DNA of 64,000 nucleotides from the NCBI RefSeq assembly GCF_003201595.1, contig NZ_QJJS01000004.1, positions 147,862 to 211,861 of the forward strand. The letters are read 5' to 3'. The notes under the pieces were generated by a model, which worked only from the letters and a program-made list of their open reading frames with translations, made no database searches and was not told where the DNA came from. Positions within the stretch are counted from its first letter, which is position 1. Every line of letters starts with the position of its first letter. This stretch comes from Sphaerotilus hippei (GTDB taxonomy: Bacteria; Pseudomonadota; Gammaproteobacteria; Burkholderiales; Burkholderiaceae_C). Both the position numbers and the translations under genes were made by a program. Shown here one piece after another: positions 15,249 to 24,423 of the stretch.

Positions 15249-15971
15249 ATGTCTTCCAAGATGCACGACCAGTTCCCTGCCGGGTCGACCCCCGAACGGC
15301 AGTCGCCGGCAGTCAAGCCCCGTTCAGTCAAGGTGAGCGATACCGCCGATGCCCTGAACCCTGAGGCTGCGGTGCGCCCCTACCACCACGGTCAGCTGCG
15401 TTCGAGCGCTCTGCTGGCCGCTCGGCAGGTGGTGACGCAGCAAGGCCATGTGGCCGTGTCGATGCGCGAACTGGCTCAGCAACTGGGCGTGGCACCCAGC
15501 GCCCTGTACCGCCACTTCGCCGATCGCACCGCACTGCTGCTGGAACTGGCGGACCAGGTCCACGCCGAGCATCTGGTCCAGTTGCAGGTGTTGCAGGCCA
15601 CCGCGCCCGATGCCTGGACCGCCCTGGAGGATGCTGGCCGGCACTTTCTCCGTTTTGCACAGGCCCAGCCTAGGATGTTCCGCATGATGTACGACGATGC
15701 GGTGATCAACGCCCCTCGTACCGAGGCCGACTCGCCGTCCCTGGAGCTCACCTATGGCCTGTTGCTGGATCTTGCCGCCCAGGCCTGGCCAGCACTGAAG
15801 CCACAGGCGCTGCGCCAGCGCCTCATCGCCTACTGGTCAGCCCTGTTCGGCTGCGCCACGCTGGGCAGCCACAGCCTGCTCAAGCCCTACATGTTGATCG
15901 GGCTGGAGCCGGCTGCCGTCGAGGATGCGGTGCTGGCCATGGCCATGGGGCCGCGAGTGGCCAGAGGCTGA
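15249..15971 (+). CDS. TetR/AcrR-family transcriptional regulator
   Basis: A 240-residue protein with a disordered N-terminal tail (about 1-40) followed by the TetR helix-turn-helix: YHHGQLRSSALLAARQVV, then VSMRELAQQLGVAPSALYRHF (split VSMRELAQQLGV / APSALYRHF, about 74-94). The ligand-binding domain (about 100-235) resembles the WHG-type TetR_C group with YDDAVIN. Start ATG 15249 has gaggag 10 bp upstream. It is divergent from the Rieske oxygenase pair and very likely their repressor, relieved by an aromatic ligand. Confidence 0.85.
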   Translation: MSSKMHDQFPAGSTPERQSPAVKPRSVKVSDTADALNPEAAVRPYHHGQLRSSALLAARQVVTQQGHVAVSMRELAQQLGVAPSALYRHFADRTALLLELADQVHAEHLVQLQVLQATAPDAWTALEDAGRHFLRFAQAQPRMFRMMYDDAVINAPRTEADSPSLELTYGLLLDLAAQAWPALKPQALRQRLIAYWSALFGCATLGSHSLLKPYMLIGLEPAAVEDAVLAMAMGPRVARG

Positions 15972-15995
15972 GCCGCCGCCAGCTGGCCGCCGTCC

Positions 15996-16970
15996 TCAGG
16001 TGTGGGTGTGGGGATGGTGGCCCGGCGTCGGCAGCAGGCCGCCCTCGGCGGCGATCTGCGCATCCAGCCGCCGCACGGCGGCGCGGAACAGGTCCAGCAG
16101 CCACACCAGGCCCGGGTCCTGGCTGCGGTACTTGTGCCACTGCACCGACTGGGGCATGGCCGGCAAGGCCACCGGCAGCGGCCGGATGGCCAGCGGCCAG
16201 GCCAGGCGCAGCACGTGGGCCATGCGGGCGTGCACGGTGGCGATGAAGTCGGTGCCCACGACCATGGCCGGCACCGAGCCGAAGCTGTGCGTGAGCACCG
16301 CGTAGCGGCGCTGGATGCCGGACTGGCGCACCAGCATGGCCTCGTAGCTTTCCGACTGGCCGGCATTGGGCGGCACCATCATCACGTGGCGCGCGGTCTC
16401 GTAGCGCATGCGCGTGAGCGTGCCCTGGGCCAGCACGCTGCCCTGCCACACCACGCAGACGAAACCGTCCTCGTACAGCGTCTCGCAGGGGTGCTCGGGC
16501 GAGGTGAAGCGGTGCGGGATGATCAGCAGGTCGGCCTCGCCGCGCTCCAGGTCACGCTGCGGGTTGTTGACCTGCGGGCGGAACTCGATCTCGGCGGTGC
16601 AGCCCTGGGCCTGCGCCAGGCTCATCAGGTGAGGCCCCAGCACCAGCTGGGTGTAGTCCGAGGCGATGATGTGGAAGCGCCGGCTGGTCTGGGCCGGGTC
16701 GAAGCGCGGCTGGGCGGCGATGGTGCTGTCCACCCGCATCAGCACGTCGCGCACCGCCCCGCGCAGGCCTTCGGCACGCGGCGTGGGCTCCATGCGCCGG
16801 CCCACCTGCACCAGCAGTTCGTCCTCGAAGTAGTCGCGCAGCCGGGCCAGCGCATTGCTGGTGGCCGACTGGCTGAGGTTCAGCCGCTCGGCGGCGCGGG
16901 TGATGCTGCATTCGTCGAGCAGGGTGTCCAGAGCGACCAGCAGGTTCAGGTCCAGGCGGTTGAAGCGCAT
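15996..16970 (-). CDS. LysR-family regulator divergent from the catabolic cluster
   Basis: The 324-residue protein starts at MRFNRLDLNLLVALDTLL, the N-terminus typical of the NodD/NahR/LinR subgroup, and has the winged helix SITRAAERLNLSQSATSNAL (about 20-39) and a periplasmic-binding-like effector domain (about 90-300). This subgroup responds to aromatic inducers, including flavonoids for NodD. It is divergent from the DUF1302 gene, the first gene of the long catabolic run, so it is the likely activator of that run. A longer frame upstream (to 17078) lacks family support. Gene content around it recalls fdeR, the LysR activator of naringenin degradation in Herbaspirillum; that identity is inference. 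Confidence 0.85.
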   Translation of the reverse strand: MRFNRLDLNLLVALDTLLDECSITRAAERLNLSQSATSNALARLRDYFEDELLVQVGRRMEPTPRAEGLRGAVRDVLMRVDSTIAAQPRFDPAQTSRRFHIIASDYTQLVLGPHLMSLAQAQGCTAEIEFRPQVNNPQRDLERGEADLLIIPHRFTSPEHPCETLYEDGFVCVVWQGSVLAQGTLTRMRYETARHVMMVPPNAGQSESYEAMLVRQSGIQRRYAVLTHSFGSVPAMVVGTDFIATVHARMAHVLRLAWPLAIRPLPVALPAMPQSVQWHKYRSQDPGLVWLLDLFRAAVRRLDAQIAAEGGLLPTPGHHPHTHT

Positions 16971-17073
16971 GTGCGGGGTCGGGCGCAGGCCCGTCCGGAA
17001 GGGGGCTGGCGGGCCGGCGAGGTGCTGGCGGGCAAACCCGCAAAGCATTGACCGGATCGATTCGAGAAGTTCT

Positions 17074-17089
17074 TGCAAACCATTTTGCA
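17074..17089. promoter_or_regulatory. Palindrome in the LysR/DUF1302 control region
   Basis: tgcaaa-ccat-tttgca is a perfect 6-bp inverted repeat in the 381-bp gap 16971-17351. It lies 104 bp before the LysR start. The rest of the gap has no reading frame of note and no clear sigma-70 promoter that I can point to. It shares aaaccattt with the palindrome at 5067-5087. Confidence 0.45.
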
Positions 17090-17351
17090 GAAAGGTTGAT
17101 CCTTCGTAACCTCTCGTTCACCCGATACCGCCACCTGCGCCGGCTTCCCCGCCGGCCACGGATTCCACCCCGCGGAGCGGTCCGCCCTGCCACCCGCAGC
17201 AGGACGGATCGCCCCGATGCCCCGATGCACCGGGGCCCAGCACGACGGCCCTGCAGCGCCTGTGCCACCTGACGTGGCGCCGGGGCGCGGGCGCAGCCTT
17301 GCCGGCAGAGCGCGGATCGGGCCGACCGCACCGCACAGGAGACAAGCGAGC

Positions 17352-19061
17352 ATGACAAGCCATCCCCGACCCCGCCGCCACCTGCTGGCCCTGGCCGCCC
17401 TGCTGGCCGGCGGCGCCCACGCCTTCGAGATCGACACCGGCAGTGAAGACTGGTCCGTGCGCTGGGACACCGGCGTGCGGCTGAGCACCAAGGTCCGCAC
17501 CGAAGCGGCCGACCCGGCGCTGCGGGATTCGTTCCGCCAGCTGGTGCCTGGGGTGGCGGCCTCGGCCTTTCCGCAGGCGCTGAACTTCAACGCCGGCGAC
17601 CAGAACTTCCAGAAGCGCGGCATCGTCTCGGAGCGCCTGGACCTGCTGACCGAGCTGGATGCCATCTGGCGCCAGGACTTCGGGGTGCGGCTCAGCGCGG
17701 CGGCCTGGTACGACGCCAAGCTGCACGGCAGGACCCGGGCCGACAACGACGCGACCATCGGCCAGACCCCCCACAACGAGTTCCCGGCCCGCACCCGGCG
17801 CCTCTCGGGGCGTGATGGCGAGGTGCTGGATGCCTTCGTCTTCGGCGGCTGGCCGCTCGACGGCGGCGCCAAGGTCACCACCCGCCTGGGCCGCCATGCG
17901 CTGCAGTACGGCGAGAGCCTGTTCTTCGGCGACAACGGCGTGGCCCGCGCCCAGGGACCGATCGACATCGACAAGCTGCTGGCTTCGCCCAACGCGCAGT
18001 TCAAGGAGATCGTGCGACCGGTGCCGCAGCTGTCGGCGCAGTGGCAGCTCTCGCCCACGCTGTCGCTGGGCGGCTACCTGCAGTTCCAGTGGGAGTCCGA
18101 CCGCCTGCCGTCGGCGGGCAGCTACTTCTCCAGTGCCAACATCCCCTGGGGCTCGAGCCAGTCCGAGCGCGTGGGCATCAGCGACGCCACCACCCACGCG
18201 GTGCTCACCAACTACCTGCTGGCCGCCGGCGAGGACCAGCGGCCGAGCGACAGCGGCCAGTTCGGCATGCAGCTGAAGTGGCGCCTGGACGAGAGCGACC
18301 TGGGCTTCTACGTCGCCCGCTACCACGACAAGGGCGGCCAGCTCTACGGCCGGCTGGCGACGCTGCCGGGGGCACAGGCCGACAGCGGCGGCCAGTGGTT
18401 CTACGTCTTCCCGGAGGCCATCAAGGTGGCCGGAGCCAGCTTCTCCACGTCGCTGGGTGACTTCAACCTGGCCGGCGAGGCCTCGGTGCGCGACGGCATG
18501 CCGCTGCACATCGTCAGCAACCACCTGTACGGCTTCTATCCCGGCCAGGCCCGGCCGCGCCATGCCACCGGCCGTACCGCGCACCTGAACCTGTCCACGC
18601 TGGCCACCTTCGGCCCCGGCCTGCTGGCGCAGGAGTCGACCCTGGTGGCCGAGCTGGCCTGGAACCGCCTGCTCAGCGTCGACGATCCCGACCGCACGAT
18701 CACGGCCGGGCACGGCCGCACCCGGGATGCCACCGCGCTGCAGCTGGTCTACACGCCCAGCTACCGGCAGGCCCTGCCGGGCGTGGACCTGAGCGTGCCG
18801 GTGGGCCTGCGCTACACGCTGGACGGGGCCTCCTCGGTCACCGCCTGGGATGCCCGCGGCAACGGCATGCTGACGCTGGGCCTGGAGGGCAACGTCGCCA
18901 ACACCTGGCAGTTCGCCGTCACCTACACCCACTACCTGGGTGATGCCGTGCCTTTTGTCGACTACCGCCCCGCCGCCAGCGGGGGACAACCCATCTTCGG
19001 CCGTGGCAACGCCCTGGCCGACCGCGACCACCTGGCCCTGAGCCTGCGCCGCACCTTCTGA
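17352..19061 (+). CDS. DUF1302 outer-membrane protein
   Basis: The 569-residue protein has a signal peptide (PRRHLLALAALLAGGAHA, cleavage before FEIDTG at about residue 24). The mature part is rich in alternating aromatic/hydrophobic strands and ends in LALSLRRTF, a C-terminal phenylalanine expected of an outer-membrane beta-barrel. DUF1302 proteins occur next to DUF1329 and RND/MMPL permeases in Proteobacteria that use steroids, terpenes or aromatics, and are thought to be channels for hydrophobic compounds. It is the first gene after the LysR control region. The partner YCF48-RND pair is found 9 kb upstream rather than adjacent. Confidence 0.85.
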   Translation: MTSHPRPRRHLLALAALLAGGAHAFEIDTGSEDWSVRWDTGVRLSTKVRTEAADPALRDSFRQLVPGVAASAFPQALNFNAGDQNFQKRGIVSERLDLLTELDAIWRQDFGVRLSAAAWYDAKLHGRTRADNDATIGQTPHNEFPARTRRLSGRDGEVLDAFVFGGWPLDGGAKVTTRLGRHALQYGESLFFGDNGVARAQGPIDIDKLLASPNAQFKEIVRPVPQLSAQWQLSPTLSLGGYLQFQWESDRLPSAGSYFSSANIPWGSSQSERVGISDATTHAVLTNYLLAAGEDQRPSDSGQFGMQLKWRLDESDLGFYVARYHDKGGQLYGRLATLPGAQADSGGQWFYVFPEAIKVAGASFSTSLGDFNLAGEASVRDGMPLHIVSNHLYGFYPGQARPRHATGRTAHLNLSTLATFGPGLLAQESTLVAELAWNRLLSVDDPDRTITAGHGRTRDATALQLVYTPSYRQALPGVDLSVPVGLRYTLDGASSVTAWDARGNGMLTLGLEGNVANTWQFAVTYTHYLGDAVPFVDYRPAASGGQPIFGRGNALADRDHLALSLRRTF

Positions 19062-19088
19062 ATCCGAACCTTGCCTGGAAGCACTGCC

Positions 19089-20438
19089 ATGACGATCCGC
19101 CCTCTCCTGATCACCGGCGCCCTGGCGCTGGCCACCGCCTCGGCCGGTGCCGCCGTCAGCGCCGACGAGGCCGCCCGCCTGAAGTCCGACCTGACCCCGC
19201 TGGGGGCCGAGAAAGCCGGCAACAAGGACGGCAGCATCCCGGCCTGGACCGGTGGCCACACCACGGCCATCCCGGGCGACAAGCCCGGCGGCCGCCGTGG
19301 CGACCCGTTCAAGGACGAGAAACCGCTGTTCAGCATCACCGCCGCCAACGCCGCCAGCCATGCCGACAAGCTGACCGACGGCACCCAGGCGATGCTGAAG
19401 AAGTCCCCCGGCTTCCGTGTCGATGTGTACAAGACCCACCGCACCGCTGCCGCGCCTCAATGGGTGTACGACAACACCTTCAAGAACGCCACCCGCGCCA
19501 GCCTGAAGGGCGATGTGCCGCAGGGCGCCTTTGGCGGCGTGCCCTTCCCGGTGGCCAAGACCGGCGCCGAAGTGATGTGGAACCACATGCTGCGCTGGCG
19601 CGGCACCAGCGTGCAACTCAATATCAACCAGTACCAGCTGACCAGCGACGGCCGTTCGGTGCTGACCACCGACGGCGTGATCGAGCAGCAGCTGCCCTAC
19701 TACTTCCAGGACAGCTCGGCCGAGAAGCTGGCCGAGAGCAACGAGTTCTGGATGATCCGCCTGAAGAACCAGGGCCCGCCGCTGCGTGCGGGCGAGGCCA
19801 TCGTGGGCCGCAACCAGATCGATGGCGCCAAGGACCAGGCCTGGGTCTACCTGACCGGCCAGCGCCGCGTGCGCAAGCTGCCCAACCCCTGCTGCGACAC
19901 GCCCACCCCGTCGGCCGCCGGCGTGATGAGCTTTGACGAGATCGAGACCTGGACCGGCCGCATCGACCGCTTCGACTGGAAGCTGCTGGGCAGGAAGGAG
20001 ATGTTCATCCCCTACAACGGCAACAAGCTGCTGCAGCCCAAGACCGACGCCGAGGTCATCACCGGCGTGCACCTGAACCCCGACCACGTGCGCTGGGAAC
20101 TGCACCGCGTGTGGGTGGTGGAAGCCACGCTGCGCGCCGGCCAGCGCCACCAGGCGCCCAGGAGCCGCTACTACTGCGACGAGGACACCTGGGCTTGCGT
20201 GCTGGCCGACCGCTGGGACGCCAACGGCCAGCTGTGGAAGACGCTGTGGTCGCAGACCCTGGTGGCGCCGGACCTGCCGGGCACCGTCATCGGCGCCTTC
20301 GGCTTCACCGACCTGATCTCGGGCTCGGGCTTCGCCGGCAACCTCTACAACGCCAAGGGCGGCCAGTACGTGGTGAAGCCCCGTTTCCCCGACAGCACCT
20401 TCACGCCCGACGCCCTGGCCGGCGAGAGCGTGCGCTGA
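19089..20438 (+). CDS. DUF1329 periplasmic/outer-membrane-associated protein
   Basis: A 449-residue exported protein: signal peptide LLITGALALATASAGAAVS, then the family opening of DEAARL, LTPLGAEKAGN and GSIPAWTGG. The LolA/LolB-like beta domain covers most of the rest. DUF1329 proteins resemble lipid carriers, and the gene nearly always follows a DUF1302 gene, as here (27-bp gap). The pair probably brings a hydrophobic substrate through the envelope to the catabolic enzymes encoded directly downstream. ATG 19089 is chosen over an upstream TTG because the signal peptide begins there. Confidence 0.85.
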   Translation: MTIRPLLITGALALATASAGAAVSADEAARLKSDLTPLGAEKAGNKDGSIPAWTGGHTTAIPGDKPGGRRGDPFKDEKPLFSITAANAASHADKLTDGTQAMLKKSPGFRVDVYKTHRTAAAPQWVYDNTFKNATRASLKGDVPQGAFGGVPFPVAKTGAEVMWNHMLRWRGTSVQLNINQYQLTSDGRSVLTTDGVIEQQLPYYFQDSSAEKLAESNEFWMIRLKNQGPPLRAGEAIVGRNQIDGAKDQAWVYLTGQRRVRKLPNPCCDTPTPSAAGVMSFDEIETWTGRIDRFDWKLLGRKEMFIPYNGNKLLQPKTDAEVITGVHLNPDHVRWELHRVWVVEATLRAGQRHQAPRSRYYCDEDTWACVLADRWDANGQLWKTLWSQTLVAPDLPGTVIGAFGFTDLISGSGFAGNLYNAKGGQYVVKPRFPDSTFTPDALAGESVR

Positions 20439-20483
20439 CCCTTTTTCCCACCCTTTGAGCTGACTCAAGAAAGCCCTCCTGGC

Positions 20484-21647
20484 ATGTTCAAGTACTTCCC
20501 CACCAACTACGTCTGGAACCTCTCGGTCGATCTGGCCATCGAGATGGGCGCCAAGATTGGCGAGATCGAAGCCATGTGCTCACCGCTGCAAGAGGCGGCC
20601 AAGGCCCCGGACGCAGAGGGCACCCGTGCCTTCCGTGAAACCTGGGTGCACATGGCCGACCAGCTGTGCGAGCTGGCGACGGAGGATGAGCAGGCCGGGT
20701 GCCTGATCTCGGCCGGCGACAAGCGCAGCCGTGCCGCCACCTACCTGCTGACGGCCGAGCGCCTGCAGGCCCATGGCGCGCCGGGCCGGGCCGCGCTGTA
20801 TCAGCGCTTCCTGGACCTGTTCGCCCAGGGCCTCCGGCTGAGCCACGAGAACTGCCAGCGTGTCGAGATCCCTTATGAAGGAAAGGTGATCTCGGGCCTG
20901 TACGTGCGGGCCGAAGGCCTGCCGCCTGGCCAGCGTGCTCCGCTGCTGGTGCAGGTCAACGGCCTGGATTCGACCAAGGAGATGAAGTACCGCGTCGGTC
21001 TGCCCCGCTGGCTGGCTCAGCGCGGCGTGTCCTCGCTGGTCATCGACCAGCCGGGCACCGGCGAGGCCCTGCGCCTGCACGGCCTGACCGCCCGCTTCGA
21101 CTCGGAACACTGGGCCAGCCGCGTGGTGGACTGGCTGGAACAGCACGACGAGGTGGATCCGAAGCGCATCGGCTGCGAAGGCGTGTCGCTGGGCGGCTAC
21201 TACTGCCCGCGCGCCGTGGCCTTCGAGCCGCGCTTTGCCTGCGGCGTGGTCTGGGGCGCCAACCACGACTGGCGCGATGTGCAGAAGCGCCGGCTGGAGA
21301 AGGAAGGCAACTTCCCCGTGCCGCACTACTGGGCGCATGTCTGCTGGGTCTGGGGCGCCAAGGACATGGACGACTTCATGCGCATCGCCGAGAACGTGCA
21401 CCTCGACGGCGTGGTCGAGAAGATCCGCGTGCCCTTCCTCGTCACCCACGGCGAGAAGGACAGCCAGATCCCGCTGAAGTGGGCCCACCGCACCTACGAG
21501 CAGCTGGTCAACAGCCCGAAGCGCGAACTGAAGGTCTTCACCGACCGCGAAGGCGGCGTTCAGCACTCCAGCTTTGACAACTCGGCCAATGCCGGCGCCT
21601 GCATCGCCGACTGGGTGGCCGAAACCCTGGGCGGGCGCACCGCCTGA
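20484..21647 (+). CDS. FrsA-like alpha/beta hydrolase, module copy A
   Basis: A 387-residue hydrolase with a helical N-terminal cap domain (1-125, MFKYFPTNYVW) and an alpha/beta fold. The nucleophile is Ser235 in GVSLGG; the likely acid is Asp326 in HGEKDSQ and the base His361 in GGVQHSS. The shape matches the 2,6-dihydroxypseudooxynicotine hydrolase group, which breaks C-C bonds of beta-diketone-like ring products. It is followed by the VOC dioxygenase, Rieske ferredoxin and FAD monooxygenase genes, consistent with cleavage of the meta-ring-opened product. A paralogue lies at 32627. The exact substrate is unknown. Confidence 0.85.
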   Translation: MFKYFPTNYVWNLSVDLAIEMGAKIGEIEAMCSPLQEAAKAPDAEGTRAFRETWVHMADQLCELATEDEQAGCLISAGDKRSRAATYLLTAERLQAHGAPGRAALYQRFLDLFAQGLRLSHENCQRVEIPYEGKVISGLYVRAEGLPPGQRAPLLVQVNGLDSTKEMKYRVGLPRWLAQRGVSSLVIDQPGTGEALRLHGLTARFDSEHWASRVVDWLEQHDEVDPKRIGCEGVSLGGYYCPRAVAFEPRFACGVVWGANHDWRDVQKRRLEKEGNFPVPHYWAHVCWVWGAKDMDDFMRIAENVHLDGVVEKIRVPFLVTHGEKDSQIPLKWAHRTYEQLVNSPKRELKVFTDREGGVQHSSFDNSANAGACIADWVAETLGGRTA

Positions 21648-21737
21648 GCGCGCTTTCCGTCTGAGCACGCGCTCCGCCCCCCTCCTCCCCTTTCCGCCCC
21701 CTTTCCACCCCATTGCGCTTTCACGAGGACCCCCACC

Positions 21738-22685
21738 ATGAACATCACCGGACTGGAGACCCTGGTCTTCGGCGTGGAAGACCTGGCCGGCTGCCGCCAG
21801 TACCTGCTGGACTACGGCCTGGAACCTTCTGAGCACGACCCCGACCGCCTGGAAGCCCTGGACGGCAGCGGCGTGGTGCTGCGCCCGGCCAGCATGGCCG
21901 GTCTGCCCGACGCGCCCCAAGGCTGCCCGCTGCGCAAAACCGTGCTGGGCGTGGCCGACGCCGCCACCTTGCAAGCCATTGCCGAAGAGCTGGGCCGCGA
22001 CCGCGAGGTCAAGCGCCTGCCCGACGGCAGCATCGAGAGCGTGGACGACTCCGGCTTTGCCATCGGCTTCCAGATCAGCCAGCGCAAGCCGCTGCACCTG
22101 TTGGGTGAGGTCTCCAACGCACCGGGCTCGCCCATCCAGCGGGCGGCCAACCAGCTGGGCGTGGTGGCCGGGCGGGGTCGCATCCAGCCTCGGGCCTTGT
22201 CGCACATCGTCTACTTTGTGCCCGATGTGGCCAAGGCCGAAGCCTTCTACACCCAGCGCCTGGGCTATCGGGTGACCGACCGCTTTGACGGCGTGGGTCC
22301 CTTCATGCAGCCCGCTGGCTCGCTGGAGCACCACAGCCACTTCCTGATCGGCGCGCCTGCCTTCATGCAGGGCGTGGAGCACTTCACTTTCCACTTCGGT
22401 GGGCCCACCGAGGTGATTCAGAACGGCAACCGCTTCATCGAAGCCGGCTACCAGGCCTTCTGGGGGCCGGGCCGCCACATCTTTGGCTCCAACTGGTTCT
22501 GGTACTTCAACAGCCCGCTGGGCTGCCATGTGGAGATGGACGCCGACATGGACCTGCACGACAACACCTGGACCCCGCGCAACACCTCCATCAGTGCCGA
22601 CGCCTCGCAAGCCTTCTTGCTGCGCCGGCGCGACAAGTGGATGCCCGGCCCCGGCACCTCGCATGACGGCGACTACGCCGCCTGA
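21738..22685 (+). CDS. Two-domain VOC extradiol-type dioxygenase, copy A
   Basis: A 315-residue protein made of two VOC domains, the layout of type I extradiol dioxygenases. The C-terminal domain keeps the His-His-Glu iron site: His156 (ALSHIVYF), His215/His219 (EHFTFHF) and Glu266 (CHVEMDAD). The N-terminal domain (1-115) has no metal set, as in 2,3-dihydroxybiphenyl dioxygenase. Hallmarks FWGPGRHI and FWYFNSP are shared with copy B at 31187. It should open a catechol- or hydroquinone-type ring made by the adjacent monooxygenase. Similarity of role to FdeC of Herbaspirillum (A-ring cleavage of 8-hydroxynaringenin) is inference from gene content. Confidence 0.85.
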   Translation: MNITGLETLVFGVEDLAGCRQYLLDYGLEPSEHDPDRLEALDGSGVVLRPASMAGLPDAPQGCPLRKTVLGVADAATLQAIAEELGRDREVKRLPDGSIESVDDSGFAIGFQISQRKPLHLLGEVSNAPGSPIQRAANQLGVVAGRGRIQPRALSHIVYFVPDVAKAEAFYTQRLGYRVTDRFDGVGPFMQPAGSLEHHSHFLIGAPAFMQGVEHFTFHFGGPTEVIQNGNRFIEAGYQAFWGPGRHIFGSNWFWYFNSPLGCHVEMDADMDLHDNTWTPRNTSISADASQAFLLRRRDKWMPGPGTSHDGDYAA

Positions 22686-22686
22686 C

Positions 22687-23040
22687 ATGGCCGAGCCCAC
22701 CGTGCTGTGCCGCGTGGACGAGCTGGCCGATGGCCAGGCCCGGGGCTTCGACCTGGCGGGCGATGGACAGGACCAGTTCTTCCTGGTGCGCCACCAGGGC
22801 CAGCTGCATGCGTGGCGCAATGCCTGCCCGCATGTGGCCGGCGCGCCGATGGCCTGGCGCCGCCACGCCTACCTCAGCGCCGATGGCCAGCAGGTAATGT
22901 GCCACGCGCACGGCGCCCGCTTTGAACCCGACACCGGCTTGTGCGTGCAAGGCCCCTGCCAGGGCCAGCACCTGCAGCGCGTGCCCCTGTGGGTGGACGA
23001 GGCCGGCCAAGTGCGCCTGACACCAGCACCGGCCCGCTGA
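22687..23040 (+). CDS. Rieske 2Fe-2S ferredoxin, copy A
   Basis: A 117-residue soluble Rieske protein. Cluster ligands are Cys47-Pro-His49 and Cys72-His-Ala-His75. It starts one base after the dioxygenase stop codon, so the two are translationally coupled. Small Rieske proteins of this kind pass electrons to oxygenases or keep extradiol dioxygenase iron reduced (as XylT-type ferredoxins do, though those are plant type). Placement between dioxygenase and monooxygenase in both module copies implies a fixed function in the pathway, probably re-reduction of the dioxygenase. Confidence 0.85.
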   Translation: MAEPTVLCRVDELADGQARGFDLAGDGQDQFFLVRHQGQLHAWRNACPHVAGAPMAWRRHAYLSADGQQVMCHAHGARFEPDTGLCVQGPCQGQHLQRVPLWVDEAGQVRLTPAPAR

Positions 23041-23101
23041 ACCGCTACCGCCCACCCCTGGCTACCTCACCCACAACCACCCAAGAGACAAGGAACTCAC
23101 C

Positions 23102-24232
23102 ATGACCGCAATCAAGAACGCCCTGGTGGTCGGCGGAGGTTTCTCCGGCATGGCCGCCGCCATCACCCTGCAGCGCGCCGGCATCGCCGTGGACCTGCTG
23201 GAGCAAGACGCCTCCTGGTGCCCGTTGGGCGCCGGCATCACTGTCAGCGGTGCCACGCTGCGCGCGCTGGAAACCCTGGGCGTGTACCCGCAAATCGCCG
23301 CCGCCGGGGCCCCCACCTCAGGTCTGGACCTCTACACCCAATCGGGCCAGCACCTGACCACGCTGCGCACTCCGCCGGTGATGGGTTCCAGCGTGGCCGA
23401 CACCGGTGGCATCCTGCGTCCGGTGATGGCGCGCATCCTGGCCGACGCCACCCGCGCCGCTGGCGTGAACGTCACCCTGGGCCAGACCTGGACTGACCTG
23501 GAGCAATCCGACGACCAGGTGCATGTGCAGTTCAGCGATGGCCAGCGCCGCAGCTACGACCTGGTGGTGGGCGCCGACGGCGTGCACTCCAAGCTGCGTG
23601 ACCGCCTGATGCCCGAAGTGCCGCCGCTGCAGTACATCGGCCAAGGCGTGTGGCGCGCCGTGGCCCGCCGGCCTGAAGGCCTGGAGCGTGGTGCCATGTG
23701 GTTCGGCCAGCACATCAAGTGCGGCGTCAACCCGGTGTCGGCCACGCAGATGTACGTCTACATCACCGAAGACCGGCCCACCAAGGAACACATCGACCCC
23801 GCCACCTGGCCGGCCGTGGTCAAGGGCCTGCTGGCGCCTTTTTCCCACCCGCTGGTGCAGGACCTGATCCCGCAGATGGACCTGCCCGAAGCCGCCATCG
23901 ACTACCGCCCGCTGGCCAACCTGCTGGTGCCGGCACCGTGGAACCGCGGCCGCGTGGTGCTGATCGGCGACACCGTGGCCGCCACCACGCCGCACCTGGC
24001 CTCGGGCGCCGGCATCGGCATCGAGAGCGGCATCGTGCTGGGTGAAGAGCTGGGCCGCCACAGCGACCTGCAAGCCGCGCTCGACGCCTTCCACGCCCGC
24101 CGCTTCGAGCGCTGCCGCATGGTGGTCAAGAACTCCGAGCGCCTGTGCAAGATCGAGATCGACGGCGGCGACAAGGCCGAGCACGCGCAGATCATGCGTG
24201 ACTCGCTGCTGGCCCTGACCCAGCCGATCTGA
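23102..24232 (+). CDS. FAD-dependent aromatic monooxygenase, copy A
   Basis: The 376-residue protein is a class A flavoprotein hydroxylase: VVGGGFSGMAAA for the FAD dinucleotide fold (about 9-20), LVVGADGVHS for the DG motif (about 155-164) and LIGDTVAATTPHLASGAGI for the GD motif (about 287-305). It hydroxylates aromatic rings with NAD(P)H and O2. RBS aagagacaagga is upstream. Together with the VOC dioxygenase it gives the hydroxylate-then-cleave sequence expected for ring A of a polyphenol. The paralogue at 33933 shares all three motifs. FdeE of the naringenin pathway is the nearest functional parallel I can name; not verified. Confidence 0.88.
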   Translation: MTAIKNALVVGGGFSGMAAAITLQRAGIAVDLLEQDASWCPLGAGITVSGATLRALETLGVYPQIAAAGAPTSGLDLYTQSGQHLTTLRTPPVMGSSVADTGGILRPVMARILADATRAAGVNVTLGQTWTDLEQSDDQVHVQFSDGQRRSYDLVVGADGVHSKLRDRLMPEVPPLQYIGQGVWRAVARRPEGLERGAMWFGQHIKCGVNPVSATQMYVYITEDRPTKEHIDPATWPAVVKGLLAPFSHPLVQDLIPQMDLPEAAIDYRPLANLLVPAPWNRGRVVLIGDTVAATTPHLASGAGIGIESGIVLGEELGRHSDLQAALDAFHARRFERCRMVVKNSERLCKIEIDGGDKAEHAQIMRDSLLALTQPI

Positions 24233-24300
24233 GCGTCGCCGGCCCCGCTGCGGCCCGGCGGCATCCACCCGTCGGCCGGCGGCGGTGCGGGGTCTGACCT

Positions 24301-24315
24301 GTTGATGAAATCAAC
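24301..24315. promoter_or_regulatory. Inverted repeat before the second catabolic block
   Basis: gttgat-gaa-atcaac is a perfect 6-bp inverted repeat in an AT-richer stretch (24290-24365) 109 bp before the VOC gene at 24424. The drop in GC and the palindrome suggest a regulated internal promoter for 24424-35878. Confidence 0.4.
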
Positions 24316-24423
24316 AGCCCGTTTCAAAAACAATTGATTTTCTCGAACACTTGGTCTGATTAGCATCCGTCAATTCCCAAACGACAGGCCCGCGTCCCGA
24401 CGGTGCCGACGGAGACCGACCCG

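Noticed and set aside
17118-20468. An 1116-codon minus-strand frame opposite DUF1302/DUF1329
   Set aside because: Shadow frame; the plus-strand genes have signal peptides and family motifs.
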